From the NCBI GenBank assembly GCA_041676705.1, contig JBAYRL010000006.1, forward strand, positions 1-64,000: a DNA stretch of 64,000 nucleotides, in the 5' to 3' direction. The notes beneath the pieces are model-generated. The model did not search any database. It saw only the letters and a program-made list of their open reading frames with translations, and was not told the DNA's origin. This stretch comes from Acidimicrobiia bacterium. GTDB taxonomy: Bacteria; Actinomycetota; Acidimicrobiia; Acidimicrobiales; SKKL01. This document shows positions 16,885-24,709 of this stretch, piece after piece. A program made the position numbers and the translations under genes. Numbering within the stretch: position 1 is the stretch's first letter; each line of letters starts with the position of its first letter.

Positions 16885-17540
16885 GACAGCCGGCTGTCGC
16901 GCTTGCGGCGTTCATCTATGCGGGCGGCATAGGCTGCGGCTTCGGTCCGACGTTCCATTCCGAGCTTCATTAACAAGTTACTGACATAGTTCTTAACAGT
17001 TTTTTCAGCTAAGAAAACCTGTTCCGCGATCTGACGATTCGTAAGGCCATTACCGATGAGATCGAAGATTTTGCGCTCTTGCTCGGTGAGTTGTGACAGT
17101 CTCTCATCGTCAGGTGAACCCAGTCGGATTCGTTCTAAAACCTTTTGGGTCACCTCGGGATCAAGTAGCGACTTACCCTCAGAAACAGCCTTGATCGCCT
17201 CGAGCAATTCTTTAGCGCGTACCTGTTTCAACAAGTAGCCCGCAGCACCGGCCATGATGGCATCGAAAAGCGCCTCGTCATCGGAAAACGAGGTAAGCAT
17301 CAAACAAGCAATCTCGGGATTACGACTTCGGATGTCTCGACAAGCCTGCACACCATTGCCATCAGGCAAACGCACGTCTAGCACGGCCACCTGCGGCTTT
17401 GTAGCAGGAATCCGATCGAGGGCCTCTGCCACCGTGCCCGCTTCGCCCACCACTTCAAATTGACCGTCAGCCTCTAGCATCTCGCGCAGGCCCCGACGCA
17501 CAATCTCATGATCGTCGAGCAAGAACACAGTTATGGGCAT
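16881..17540 (-). CDS. NarL/LuxR-family response regulator
   Basis: The 219-residue product has a receiver domain (Asp9/Asp10 acidic pocket, phospho-acceptor Asp55 in VLDVRLPDGNG, and Lys in LLKQVRAKELL) and a C-terminal LuxR-type helix-turn-helix (about 148-205, LTEQERKIFDLIGNGLTNRQ then AEKTVKNYVSNLL). It should bind DNA when phosphorylated by the kinase encoded 17 bp upstream. Layout and size match DevR/NarL-type regulators. I searched the nearby promoters by eye for a GGGAC-type DevR box and found none. Confidence 0.92.
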   Translation of the reverse strand: MPITVFLLDDHEIVRRGLREMLEADGQFEVVGEAGTVAEALDRIPATKPQVAVLDVRLPDGNGVQACRDIRSRNPEIACLMLTSFSDDEALFDAIMAGAAGYLLKQVRAKELLEAIKAVSEGKSLLDPEVTQKVLERIRLGSPDDERLSQLTEQERKIFDLIGNGLTNRQIAEQVFLAEKTVKNYVSNLLMKLGMERRTEAAAYAARIDERRKRDSRLS

Positions 17541-17557
17541 AAGAAATCTCCAGGCCT

Positions 17558-18631
17558 CTAGCTACTAACGGGCACTTCCCACACTAGACGGAGACCACCC
17601 GTATCCACATTAGTCAGCGAAGCGAAACCGCCGAGCGATTCGGCACGGTGGGTCATATTTTTTACGCCAAAACCTGACAACGGGCTAGCGCTGCTCAACG
17701 AAGTGCCAGCCACCCCAACACCATTGTCGGTAACGACCAAAGTCACCGTTGTCTTGGTGGCCGTCAAACTAACCTCAAGCGCAGTGGCATTGGCGTGGCG
17801 AACGACGTTAGAAAGCGCCTCGCGCAAGGTGGGCAAAAGCTGATCACCAAGTTCTGTTGAAACAAGCGTATCGACTGGTCCGATAAAGCTGAGGTGCGGT
17901 TCGAAACCCAAACTCGCCGCGGCGTCTTTCACCAACTTGATGACTTCGCTACGAACACCCGAAGCCAGAACACCACCTTGAAGACCAAAAATAGCAGTGC
18001 GGATTTCATGAATAGTGGTATCAAGATCGTCGACCGAGCGCTCGAGGCGTGCGCGCGTCTCGGGACTAACAGCTTTGGTCAACGCGGCTTCCAACCCCAT
18101 GGAGGTGGCGAAGAGGCGTTGAATCACCGTGTCGTGTAGTTCACGGGCGATGCGTTCGCGGTCTTCAGTTAGCTGCAACGCTTCGCGGGTAGCGGCCAAC
18201 CGCATTTGTTGTTCAACCCGCTCGGTAATGTCGCGGATTGAGGCCACCACATAGCTCTTGCCACCCTCGGTAACCGGACTGAGTGATATCTCTACCGGGA
18301 ATTCAGTTTCGTCGTGGCGAATGGCACGCAATTCCATGCCAAGCCCCATGGGTCGAACCCTGGGCGCAGCATGATAGTTAGCGCGATCTTGATAGTGCCC
18401 TGCCCGAAATCGAGGTGGAATCAAATCTTCAATACGACTACCCACCAGTTGGCCCTCGGGCCAGGCAAACATTACGTAGGCCTGCGGATTTGCCAACACG
18501 ATCAGACCGTCTTCATCCACGATGATTAGCCCGTCAGGCACCGCACTAAAAATGGCCTGCGCCATTTGAGCATCTAAATCAGTTGGACTCACTTCGGAAT
18601 GGTCGTAAGAATCTTTTCCCACGCTATGCAT
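17558..18631 (-). CDS. PAS-domain histidine kinase, HisKA_3 (NarX/DevS-like) family
   Basis: The 357-residue protein is soluble, with one PAS domain (about 21-140, GLIIVDEDGLIVLANPQA) and a short coiled coil. The HisKA_3 helix has phospho-acceptor His166 in ERIARELHDTVIQRLF, and a HATPase_c domain (about 255-355) has NVVRHANATALEV, DNGVGVAG and GFGVKNM. It likely senses a cytoplasmic signal through PAS; no heme-binding GAF domain like that of DevS is present. It sits directly upstream of the response-regulator gene in one operon and is divergent from dsbB. Confidence 0.92.
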   Translation of the reverse strand: MHSVGKDSYDHSEVSPTDLDAQMAQAIFSAVPDGLIIVDEDGLIVLANPQAYVMFAWPEGQLVGSRIEDLIPPRFRAGHYQDRANYHAAPRVRPMGLGMELRAIRHDETEFPVEISLSPVTEGGKSYVVASIRDITERVEQQMRLAATREALQLTEDRERIARELHDTVIQRLFATSMGLEAALTKAVSPETRARLERSVDDLDTTIHEIRTAIFGLQGGVLASGVRSEVIKLVKDAAASLGFEPHLSFIGPVDTLVSTELGDQLLPTLREALSNVVRHANATALEVSLTATKTTVTLVVTDNGVGVAGTSLSSASPLSGFGVKNMTHRAESLGGFASLTNVDTGGLRLVWEVPVSS

Positions 18632-18669
18632 ACTAAATCTTTAATTGGCATGCCACGATATTGATACTC

Positions 18670-19224
18670 ATGACTGTGCAAGCTGCCAACCTCTTTTTCT
18701 CAATGCTAACCGTAGCTACAGCCATTACGGCCGTTGTGACATTGGTGCTGCTATTGGCTCGGTGGCTACGGCCTTCCTCACGGACCGCTGCCTACGCCAG
18801 TGTACTTGCGCCAATGGCTGGTTGGTTGGCCTTTGTAATCGCCGCCGGGGCCACTCTTGGAAGCCTGTATTACTCAGAGATCGCTCATTATGAGCCGTGC
18901 AAATACTGCTGGCTCCAGCGAATCGCCATGTACCCTTCGGCGTTGCTTTTGGGTATCGCTGCCGTTCGACGCGACACGGCAGTCAAGTATTACGCTATTC
19001 CTCTGGCAGCCTTAGGTTCCATAGTTTCTGCGTATCATTTCTATATTGAACAGTTCCCTACCTCAGGCGGTTCTTGCAGCCCAACTGTTCCGTGCAATGT
19101 GCCTTACTTTCAACAGTGGGGTTTCGTAAGCCTGGCATTTATGGCGTTGACAGGCTTTTTAGCGATCATCGTTCTACTGTTATTGACCGACAAGTCGGTT
19201 GTTAATCAGAAAGCTGGTAAATGA
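18670..19224 (+). CDS. Disulfide bond formation protein B (DsbB/BdbC-like)
   Basis: The product (about 184 residues) has four predicted membrane helices and the DsbB signature EPCKYCWLQRIAMYPSALLL with the CxxC quinone-side pair. A second Cys pair lies in the second periplasmic loop (GGSCSPTVPCNVPYF). It reoxidises an extracytoplasmic thiol oxidase using quinone. The frame begins with a TTG at 18661; the ATG at 18670 is preferred. The stop overlaps the following thioredoxin-fold gene by 4 nt (ATGA), so the two are translationally coupled and probably act together. Confidence 0.9.
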   Translation: MTVQAANLFFSMLTVATAITAVVTLVLLLARWLRPSSRTAAYASVLAPMAGWLAFVIAAGATLGSLYYSEIAHYEPCKYCWLQRIAMYPSALLLGIAAVRRDTAVKYYAIPLAALGSIVSAYHFYIEQFPTSGGSCSPTVPCNVPYFQQWGFVSLAFMALTGFLAIIVLLLLTDKSVVNQKAGK

Positions 19225-19943
19225 GTTCTTCTAGGGCACCTCGCACTCGTAACTCTTCGGTGGCCAAAGCGGCCCAAGCTGGTAGCGGTTCACGCAACGT
19301 TTGGATCATCGCGGCGGTGGCCGCCGTCGTGATCTTCGCCGGCATCATTGCGGTGGCGCTCTCCCAAGAAGAAAGCTCTAAGCAACCAGAAACAGCGGCC
19401 GTGACGGTCAATGGCTCTCCGTTGCCCATCCAAGATGCCGAGGGATCGATAGGTCTCGAAGCACCCGAGATTTCGGGTACCTCGCTTAAGGGCGAACCAA
19501 TGTCGATCTCAAATGACGGTCGACCTAAGCTCATTGGCTTCTTTGCACACTGGTGCCCACATTGCCAGGTTGAGGTGCCACGCATTCAGCAGTGGATTGA
19601 TGATGGTGAGCTGCCCGAGGACGTCGATTTCGTAGCGGTTTCAACGTCAATCTCCCCCGGTCAGCCGAATTACCCACCCAGCAAATGGTTTGACCGCGAA
19701 AAGTGGACCGTACCCACGTTGAAAGATGACGCCACTTCAACCGCTCACGCCGCTTTTGGCGGTGGAAACTTCCCTTATTTTGTGATTCTGGACGCCGAGG
19801 GCAAGGTCGTAGCAGCACAAAGTGGCGAACTTTCTCGTGATGATCTCAATACCTTGGTAGCTGTGGCCCGGGGCGGCCTCGAGGGCATGATTGATGGAGA
19901 AACTCAATCTCCTTCCAATGAGACTGAAGAGCCTGGTGAATAA
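19221..19943 (+). CDS. Membrane-anchored TlpA/DsbE-like thioredoxin-fold protein
   Basis: The 240-residue product has a short Ser/Arg-rich cytoplasmic head, one membrane anchor (about 27-48, VWIIAAVAAVVIFAGIIAVA) and an extracytoplasmic thioredoxin fold. Active site CPHC lies in IGFFAHWCPHCQVEVPRIQQW (about residues 103-122), and the cis-Pro loop in GNFPYFVILDAEGKV. The C-terminal tail is acidic. The CPHC dipeptide is typical of oxidising DsbA-type proteins, which agrees with coupling to the upstream DsbB; a TlpA-type reductase role is the alternative. Confidence 0.87.
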   Translation: MSSSRAPRTRNSSVAKAAQAGSGSRNVWIIAAVAAVVIFAGIIAVALSQEESSKQPETAAVTVNGSPLPIQDAEGSIGLEAPEISGTSLKGEPMSISNDGRPKLIGFFAHWCPHCQVEVPRIQQWIDDGELPEDVDFVAVSTSISPGQPNYPPSKWFDREKWTVPTLKDDATSTAHAAFGGGNFPYFVILDAEGKVVAAQSGELSRDDLNTLVAVARGGLEGMIDGETQSPSNETEEPGE

Positions 19944-20066
19944 CACCAATCGGTTCGAAGAATTTCCGTCTTAACTTGCCGCAAACGTAGTTTTTGGTGG
20001 CAGGATAGAAACACATAACCGGGGGTGACCGTAGCTGGCACCCACCATCAAGGAGACTCTCCATAG

Positions 20067-20423
20067 ATGCGACGTCGCATGATGAAATCCAAGATTCATC
20101 GAGCTACCGTGACCGATGCCAACCTTAACTACGTGGGGTCAATCACCATCGACCGTGAGCTTATGGCTGCCGCCGACCTACTTGAAAACGAACAGGTTGC
20201 GGTTGTCGATATCGATAACGGCGCCCGGCTTGAAACCTACGTGATTCCGGGTGAGGCGGGTGATATGTGTCTAAATGGCGCTGCGGCACGACTAGTGCAA
20301 CCTGGTGACAAGATCATCGTTATTAGCTACGGCGATTATGAAGATTCCGAGCTAATCGACCATCAACCCAGAGTGGTTCACGTCGATGAATTCAACCGTC
20401 AAAGCGCACCCGTACTCCACTAA
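20067..20423 (+). CDS. panD: Aspartate 1-decarboxylase proenzyme
   Basis: The 118-residue product has the PanD opening MMKSKIHRATVTDANLNYVG. The self-cleavage Gly-Ser lies in YVGSITID (cleaved before Ser to form the pyruvoyl cofactor), followed by ARLETYVIPGEAGDMCLNGA and the conserved GDKIIVISYGDY segment. It makes beta-alanine from aspartate for pantothenate and CoA. AAGGAG at 20051-20056 precedes the ATG. No panB or panC is adjacent; the gene stands between the DsbB/TlpA pair and a UspA gene. Confidence 0.96.
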   Translation: MRRRMMKSKIHRATVTDANLNYVGSITIDRELMAAADLLENEQVAVVDIDNGARLETYVIPGEAGDMCLNGAAARLVQPGDKIIVISYGDYEDSELIDHQPRVVHVDEFNRQSAPVLH

Positions 20424-20483
20424 AAGTACAATCTAATTAGCGGCACATTTAGGTCGCTATTAGTTAAGGAGTACAACAGCACT

Positions 20484-20912
20484 ATGAAAAAATTCGTAGC
20501 AGGCGTTGACGGTTCCGAAGGCTCAAGAAAAGCTCTCGAGTGGGCCGTAAAACAAGCTGCTTTGGAAGGGGCGAAGCTTACTGTTGTGCATGTATGGCAC
20601 GTGCCTTACGCAGCTTCGGGTATGGGCGGAATCCCATTCGATATTCAAATGCTGGCCGACGGTGCCCGTGAAACCCTCGATGCCATGCTGAGCGAGGTGG
20701 ACACCTCCGAACTGGTGGAACCCGTTGAGGGATTATTGATGGAAGGTGCAGCGGCACCCGCCATACTGGCAGCGGCCGAAGACGCCGACATGGTCATAGT
20801 GGGTAGTCGTGGCCGCGGCGGTTTTATGGGGCTTTTGCTGGGTTCCGTTTCCCAACAAGTGGCCAGCCACTCCACCTGTCCAGTGGTAATCATCCCCACC
20901 GACGCTACCTAA
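20484..20912 (+). CDS. Universal stress protein (UspA family)
   Basis: The 142-residue product is a single Usp domain with KFVAGVDGSEGSRKALEWAV at the N-terminus and the complete ATP-loop motif GSRGRGGFMGLLLGSVSQQV near the C-terminus, followed by STCPVVIIP. This is the ATP-binding Usp subclass. An AAGGAG lies 12 nt before the ATG. The 60-bp gap after panD holds an imperfect stem (CTAAT and AGCG with CGCTATTAG, about 20431-20463). Confidence 0.92.
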   Translation: MKKFVAGVDGSEGSRKALEWAVKQAALEGAKLTVVHVWHVPYAASGMGGIPFDIQMLADGARETLDAMLSEVDTSELVEPVEGLLMEGAAAPAILAAAEDADMVIVGSRGRGGFMGLLLGSVSQQVASHSTCPVVIIPTDAT

Positions 20913-20960
20913 CAGAGCGACAAGGGCCGTTTTCCTCTTTTACAATTTCAGCACAACCTT

Positions 20961-20986
20961 TAGAGTTGACACAGACGTCAACTCTA
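20961..20986. promoter_or_regulatory. Perfect 10-bp inverted repeat, candidate operator upstream of the acyl-CoA dehydrogenase gene
   Basis: TAGAGTTGAC, a 6-nt spacer, and GTCAACTCTA form a perfect inverted repeat ending 13 bp before the GTG start codon at 21000. Its size suits a TetR- or GntR-type dimer. TACAAT at 20941-20946 just upstream could be a -10 box, putting the site where a bound repressor would block transcription. Confidence 0.6.
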
Positions 20987-20999
20987 AAGAGGTGCTTAA

Positions 21000-22256
21000 G
21001 TGCTACAAATGAACGTGCAGCCAATGGCCAACGTGAGCGATCGAATTAATGAGATCCGGGCCCTCACCGCCACCATTGTTAACAAGGAAATTCTGCCCAA
21101 TGAAAACATGCTCTGGGCGGAATACCGCGGCATAAATCTCACTGAGGAAGACAAGGCGGAATCTCGCCGCCTACGCGAGCAGGTAAAAACAAAAGTTAAA
21201 GAAGCTGGCTTGTGGGCACCACACTTACCCACTGAATACGGGGGTGCCGGTCTCGACTTTCTGGAACTGGCCTACATGTATGAGGTGCTGGCCTATGCCA
21301 CTGGAGCCTCAAGCCTCTTTGGTGTGGTGGCGCCTAACTCGGGCAACCAGTCGGTCCTGGTTAAATACGCCACCGAAGAACAGAAACAAAAATGGCTGCT
21401 ACCACTAATTGACGGCACCTTAGAATCGGGCTTTTCGATGACCGAACCCGACCAGCCCGGCTCTGACCCTCGTTCCCTGCGCACCACTGCTCGACGCGAC
21501 GGCGACGACTGGGTGATCAACGGGCACAAGTGGTTCACCTCAAATGGTAAGCGAGCCGATTTCTTTATTGTGATGTGCCGTACCGAGGAGGTCGAAGGCG
21601 GCGCTGATCGCAACTCGGCCATGACTCAGATTATTGTGCCTGCCGATGCACCTGGAGTGAACATTGTACGTGGCATCCCAGTGTGGGGCCGTGAAAGCGA
21701 CCACGTTGAGATCATTTACGACAACGTTCGCGTTCCACTCGACAACGCTTTAGGCGAGCGTGGCACCGGCCACCAAGCTGCCCAAGACCGCCTTGGCGCA
21801 GGCCGGGTTTATCACTGCATGAACTCTCTAGGCCAGATGTGGCGGGCCTTCGACTTAATGGTAGAACGCGCCATTACCCGCGAGGTTCACGGCGGCGCAC
21901 TAAAGGACAAGCAGTTCATCCAGGGCTTCATCGCCGATTCCTACATGGACATTCAAGCGGCAAGACTGATGACCATTAGCACCGCTGAGAAAATGGCGGC
22001 TGACATGGATGCCCGTACCGACATTTCTGCCATCAAAGTGTTCGTACCAAACGCCTATGAGCGAGTGGTCGATCGTGCTATTCAGGTTTGGGGTGCAGCC
22101 GGAGTAAGCGGTGATTTGCCGCTGGCGGGCATGTATCAAGGTGCCCGTACCTTGCGTTTGGCCGACGGCCCTGATGAGGTTCACCGCATTCTGATGGCCA
22201 AGAACGTTTTGGGTAAGTACCGCAACCTTGACAGCGGTTGGGACTTCGGCAATTAA
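21000..22256 (+). CDS. Acyl-CoA dehydrogenase
   Basis: The 418-residue flavoprotein has an N-terminal helical domain with HLPTEYGGAGLDFLELAYMY, the middle FAD/substrate segment SGFSMTEPDQPGSDPRSL and NGHKWFTSNG, and a C-terminal domain ending in a typical AGMYQGARTLRLADGPDEVH. It oxidises an acyl-CoA to the 2-enoyl-CoA and passes electrons to ETF. Acyl specificity cannot be read from sequence. The start is a GTG at 21000, supported by AGAGG 7 nt upstream; an in-frame ATG lies at 21009. A perfect inverted repeat lies 13 bp upstream and a second one begins in its stop codon. Confidence 0.93.
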   Translation: MLQMNVQPMANVSDRINEIRALTATIVNKEILPNENMLWAEYRGINLTEEDKAESRRLREQVKTKVKEAGLWAPHLPTEYGGAGLDFLELAYMYEVLAYATGASSLFGVVAPNSGNQSVLVKYATEEQKQKWLLPLIDGTLESGFSMTEPDQPGSDPRSLRTTARRDGDDWVINGHKWFTSNGKRADFFIVMCRTEEVEGGADRNSAMTQIIVPADAPGVNIVRGIPVWGRESDHVEIIYDNVRVPLDNALGERGTGHQAAQDRLGAGRVYHCMNSLGQMWRAFDLMVERAITREVHGGALKDKQFIQGFIADSYMDIQAARLMTISTAEKMAADMDARTDISAIKVFVPNAYERVVDRAIQVWGAAGVSGDLPLAGMYQGARTLRLADGPDEVHRILMAKNVLGKYRNLDSGWDFGN

Positions 22257-22277
22257 TTCTAGCTTTTACTAGAATTA
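22254..22277. repeat. Perfect 9-bp inverted repeat at the acyl-CoA dehydrogenase stop codon
   Basis: TAATTCTAG, a 6-nt loop CTTTTA, and CTAGAATTA form a perfect inverted repeat that includes the stop codon. It is AT-rich and has no following T run, so it looks more like a protein-binding site or a transcript-end stabiliser than a strong terminator. Confidence 0.55.
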
Positions 22278-22278
22278 T

Positions 22279-22509
22279 GTGGCAGGCTTCTACTTAACCA
22301 TGACGCCTGCCGAGACCCAAGACGAACCCGACTTAGTGGCCTTACTATCACAGGCCTTACATTTGGCTGGTCGCTCGGGCGCCCCCGAAGAGGCCAGCCG
22401 AATTGCGGCCAAAGCGTGGTGGGTTCTAACCAAGTCGGGCGACCCCAAGGGTGCCCAACGCATCAACGGTGTCATGCATTACCTTGCTCGCCTACACCAG
22501 GAGACATAG
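22279..22509 (+). CDS. Small hypothetical helical protein
   Basis: The 76-residue product is mostly helical and rich in Ala (LVALLSQALHLAGRSGAPEE, ASRIAAKAWWVL). I recognise no family. It starts with GTG at 22279 or ATG at 22300; neither has a convincing Shine-Dalgarno. It lies 3 bp before the DUF2249 gene, so the two are likely cotranscribed and may function together. Confidence 0.6.
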   Translation: MAGFYLTMTPAETQDEPDLVALLSQALHLAGRSGAPEEASRIAAKAWWVLTKSGDPKGAQRINGVMHYLARLHQET

Positions 22510-22512
22510 TTC

Positions 22513-22749
22513 ATGAGCGACACCGAACTCGACGTGCGTCAAGAAATTCCCATGCGCCGCCACGAATTGATCTTTGAAACTTACAACGCCCTAGAACCAA
22601 ATACGGCGTTCATTTTGATCAACGACCACGACCCCAAGCCGCTCTATTATCAATTTGAGGCAGAACATACCGGTCGTTTCACATGGGATTACCTAGAGTC
22701 AGGCCCCGAGGTCTGGCGGGTACGGATTGGCCGCAACGGCACCGCATAG
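22513..22749 (+). CDS. DUF2249 domain protein
   Basis: The 78-residue product is one DUF2249 domain, recognised by LDVRQEIPMRRHELIFETYNA, NTAFILINDHDPKPLYYQFE and a closing WRVRIGR strand. The His-Asp-Pro-Pro-like loop (NDHDPKPL) is the family's hallmark. These small proteins are often found near nitrogen-oxide, heme or hemerythrin genes, but their function is not established. It follows a small helical protein gene by 3 bp. Confidence 0.82.
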   Translation: MSDTELDVRQEIPMRRHELIFETYNALEPNTAFILINDHDPKPLYYQFEAEHTGRFTWDYLESGPEVWRVRIGRNGTA

Positions 22750-22759
22750 GAATCCAACA

Positions 22760-22808
22760 CCAGAGGTAGCCGCCAAAAGAACGTATGTTATTGGCGGTTA
22801 CTCTCTGG
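22760..22808 (+). repeat. Long imperfect hairpin downstream of the DUF2249 gene
   Basis: CCAGAG-GTAGCCGCCAA pairs with TTGGCGGTTAC-TCTCTGG across a 14-nt loop, with a 1-2 nt bulge. It lies 11 bp after the DUF2249 stop and 77 bp before the lipoprotein start. There is no T run after it, so it may end transcription weakly, protect the 3' end, or act in the leader of the downstream gene. Confidence 0.5.
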
Positions 22809-22884
22809 TTAGCTGTGACTATCATGTACTCTTTCGTACGATGTATATGTGACATCGGACACTAATTTACCTACGGAGAGCTAT

Positions 22885-24648
22885 ATGACGTCTAAGCGTG
22901 GCGCCTGGTGGCGAGTATTAGCGCTGCTGGCCGCACTCGGCATCTTCGCTGCGGCCTGCGGCAGCGATTCAGATTCGGGAGATTCCGCATCCTCGACTAC
23001 TGAAACCACCCAGGCTGAGAGTGAAGAACCCGACGAACCGCCCGCAACCACTGATGAAGCGAACTACGGCGGTTCGATAACCATTGGCATGGAAGCCGAA
23101 TCCAACACGTGGACGCCTGGAGAAGGCAACTTCGCCTCCTCGGGAACGACGGTGGCTTTGGCAATTTACGATCCCCTCGTCTCCATCAATGCTGAAGGTG
23201 ACTTCGAAGGTTTCTTGGCTGAATCGCTAGAGCCCAACGATGACCTCACCGAGTGGACCCTAAAGCTACGCCCCGACATTAAGTTTCACGATGGCAGCGA
23301 TCTAAACGCCGAGGTGGTGAAGTGGAACTTTGACACTCTTCACAACAACGATTCTCGCCAAACTTTTGGCACCCTGCAGATCGCGGGTGTCACCGGGATG
23401 GACATCGTTGATGATCTAACGGTGGTGTATCACCTGAGTGAAACCAACGCCGCCTTCCCCGACCTTCTGCGGGGCCAAATTGGTTGGCCCGTGTCGAAGG
23501 AAGCCTACGAGGCGAACCCCGATGGATTCGGCAGTCATCCGGTCGGCACTGGGCCTTTTGAGGTCGTTGAATGGCGACGCGATGACCGCATGGTGACCAA
23601 GCGTAACGAGAACTACTGGTTCACTGCTGCCAACGGCGATCAGCTCCCCTACCTTGATGAGGTCATTTTCCGGCCAATCCCAGATGAAGACAGCCGGGTG
23701 CAAAGCTTGGCTGCTGGCTCGGTCCAGATGACCCAAACCCTTCGCGGTAGCGCCATCAAAGCCACCCAGGAACTAGAGCGGACAGGCAACATCGATGTGC
23801 TGCTCTATGCGGGCAATGAATCCAACACCGCCATCTTTAACATGCTGGTGCCGCCAGTCGACGACGTACGCGTTCGTAAGGCCCTAGTCATGGCCACCGA
23901 CAGTTATACCGTTCAAGAAGTCTTGGGTGATGATGGCTTAGTTAACCCCTCAAGCGGTTTTTTCTCACCCGACAGTCCTTGGTACTCCTCTAAAGTGGCC
24001 GACGCCTACCCGACCGATGGCACTCGTAACGTTGAGGGCGCGAAAGAACTGATCGAAGAGTACCGCGCTGACCCCAACCGTTCCGACGGCCGAAACCCAG
24101 GCGATCCGATCGATGTGGAATACAACTGTCCCCCCGATCCAAGCCTGTTGCAGGTCGCTCAGCTACAACAGGGTTTTTGGGCCGAGATCAATGTCAACAC
24201 CAAGCTCAACCAGGTTGAACAAGGTCCACACATTGAGAACGCCGTCGGCAGCGCTGATCAGGAACCCCCATTTAAGGGCAACTACATGATCAACTGCTGG
24301 CGAACCGGAGGCGGTACTGGCGACCCGATCACCAGCCTCCAAACCTATTTCGGCCCAATAGCCACCACGCCGGGCAACGTGTTCAATTACGTGGACCCTG
24401 AAATCGACGAGGCGCTGCACACTTTGAAGACAAGTGCCGACTTCACCGAACGTTACGCGGCGGTGGAAAAGATTGGAATCATCACCAGTGAGCAAGTGCC
24501 TGTACTTTGGGTTTCGCCTACCGCAACTGCCATTGGATACGTGAACAACATTCGTGGCATTGATGACTGGACGCTACCTTCTGGCGAGCGCGGCAACGGC
24601 AACCCCAGTGCCATTATCCGCACTCATCAACTCTTTCTGGCCAACTAG
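22885..24648 (+). CDS. Substrate-binding lipoprotein of a peptide/nickel-type ABC importer (SBP_bac_5)
   Basis: The product (about 587 residues) starts with a lipoprotein signal peptide, positive MTSKRGAWWR then a hydrophobic stretch ending FAAAC, with the lipidated Cys at residue 25, and a Ser/Thr/Glu-rich linker. The mature part matches oligopeptide-binding proteins: WTLKLRPDIKFHDGSDLNAE, GTGPFEVVEWRRDDRMV, NENYW and late DPEIDEALHTL. The annotated GTG at 22849 is less likely than the ATG at 22885, which has a GGAG just before it. No permease or ATPase gene is adjacent, so it is an orphan binding protein here. A strong terminator follows. Confidence 0.92.
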   Translation: MTSKRGAWWRVLALLAALGIFAAACGSDSDSGDSASSTTETTQAESEEPDEPPATTDEANYGGSITIGMEAESNTWTPGEGNFASSGTTVALAIYDPLVSINAEGDFEGFLAESLEPNDDLTEWTLKLRPDIKFHDGSDLNAEVVKWNFDTLHNNDSRQTFGTLQIAGVTGMDIVDDLTVVYHLSETNAAFPDLLRGQIGWPVSKEAYEANPDGFGSHPVGTGPFEVVEWRRDDRMVTKRNENYWFTAANGDQLPYLDEVIFRPIPDEDSRVQSLAAGSVQMTQTLRGSAIKATQELERTGNIDVLLYAGNESNTAIFNMLVPPVDDVRVRKALVMATDSYTVQEVLGDDGLVNPSSGFFSPDSPWYSSKVADAYPTDGTRNVEGAKELIEEYRADPNRSDGRNPGDPIDVEYNCPPDPSLLQVAQLQQGFWAEINVNTKLNQVEQGPHIENAVGSADQEPPFKGNYMINCWRTGGGTGDPITSLQTYFGPIATTPGNVFNYVDPEIDEALHTLKTSADFTERYAAVEKIGIITSEQVPVLWVSPTATAIGYVNNIRGIDDWTLPSGERGNGNPSAIIRTHQLFLAN

Positions 24649-24667
24649 CACCTAAGCCGATAACCAC

Positions 24668-24706
24668 ATGAGCGGCCCGCCAATGGTGGGCCGCTCATTC
24701 TTTTTT
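24668..24706 (+). terminator. Rho-independent terminator of the peptide-binding lipoprotein gene
   Basis: ATGAGCGGCCC and GGGCCGCTCAT form a perfect 11-bp stem with a 9-nt loop, followed by TCTTTTTT. It lies 20 bp after the lipoprotein stop and just before the marR stop on the other strand. Confidence 0.9.
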
Positions 24707-24709
24707 GGC

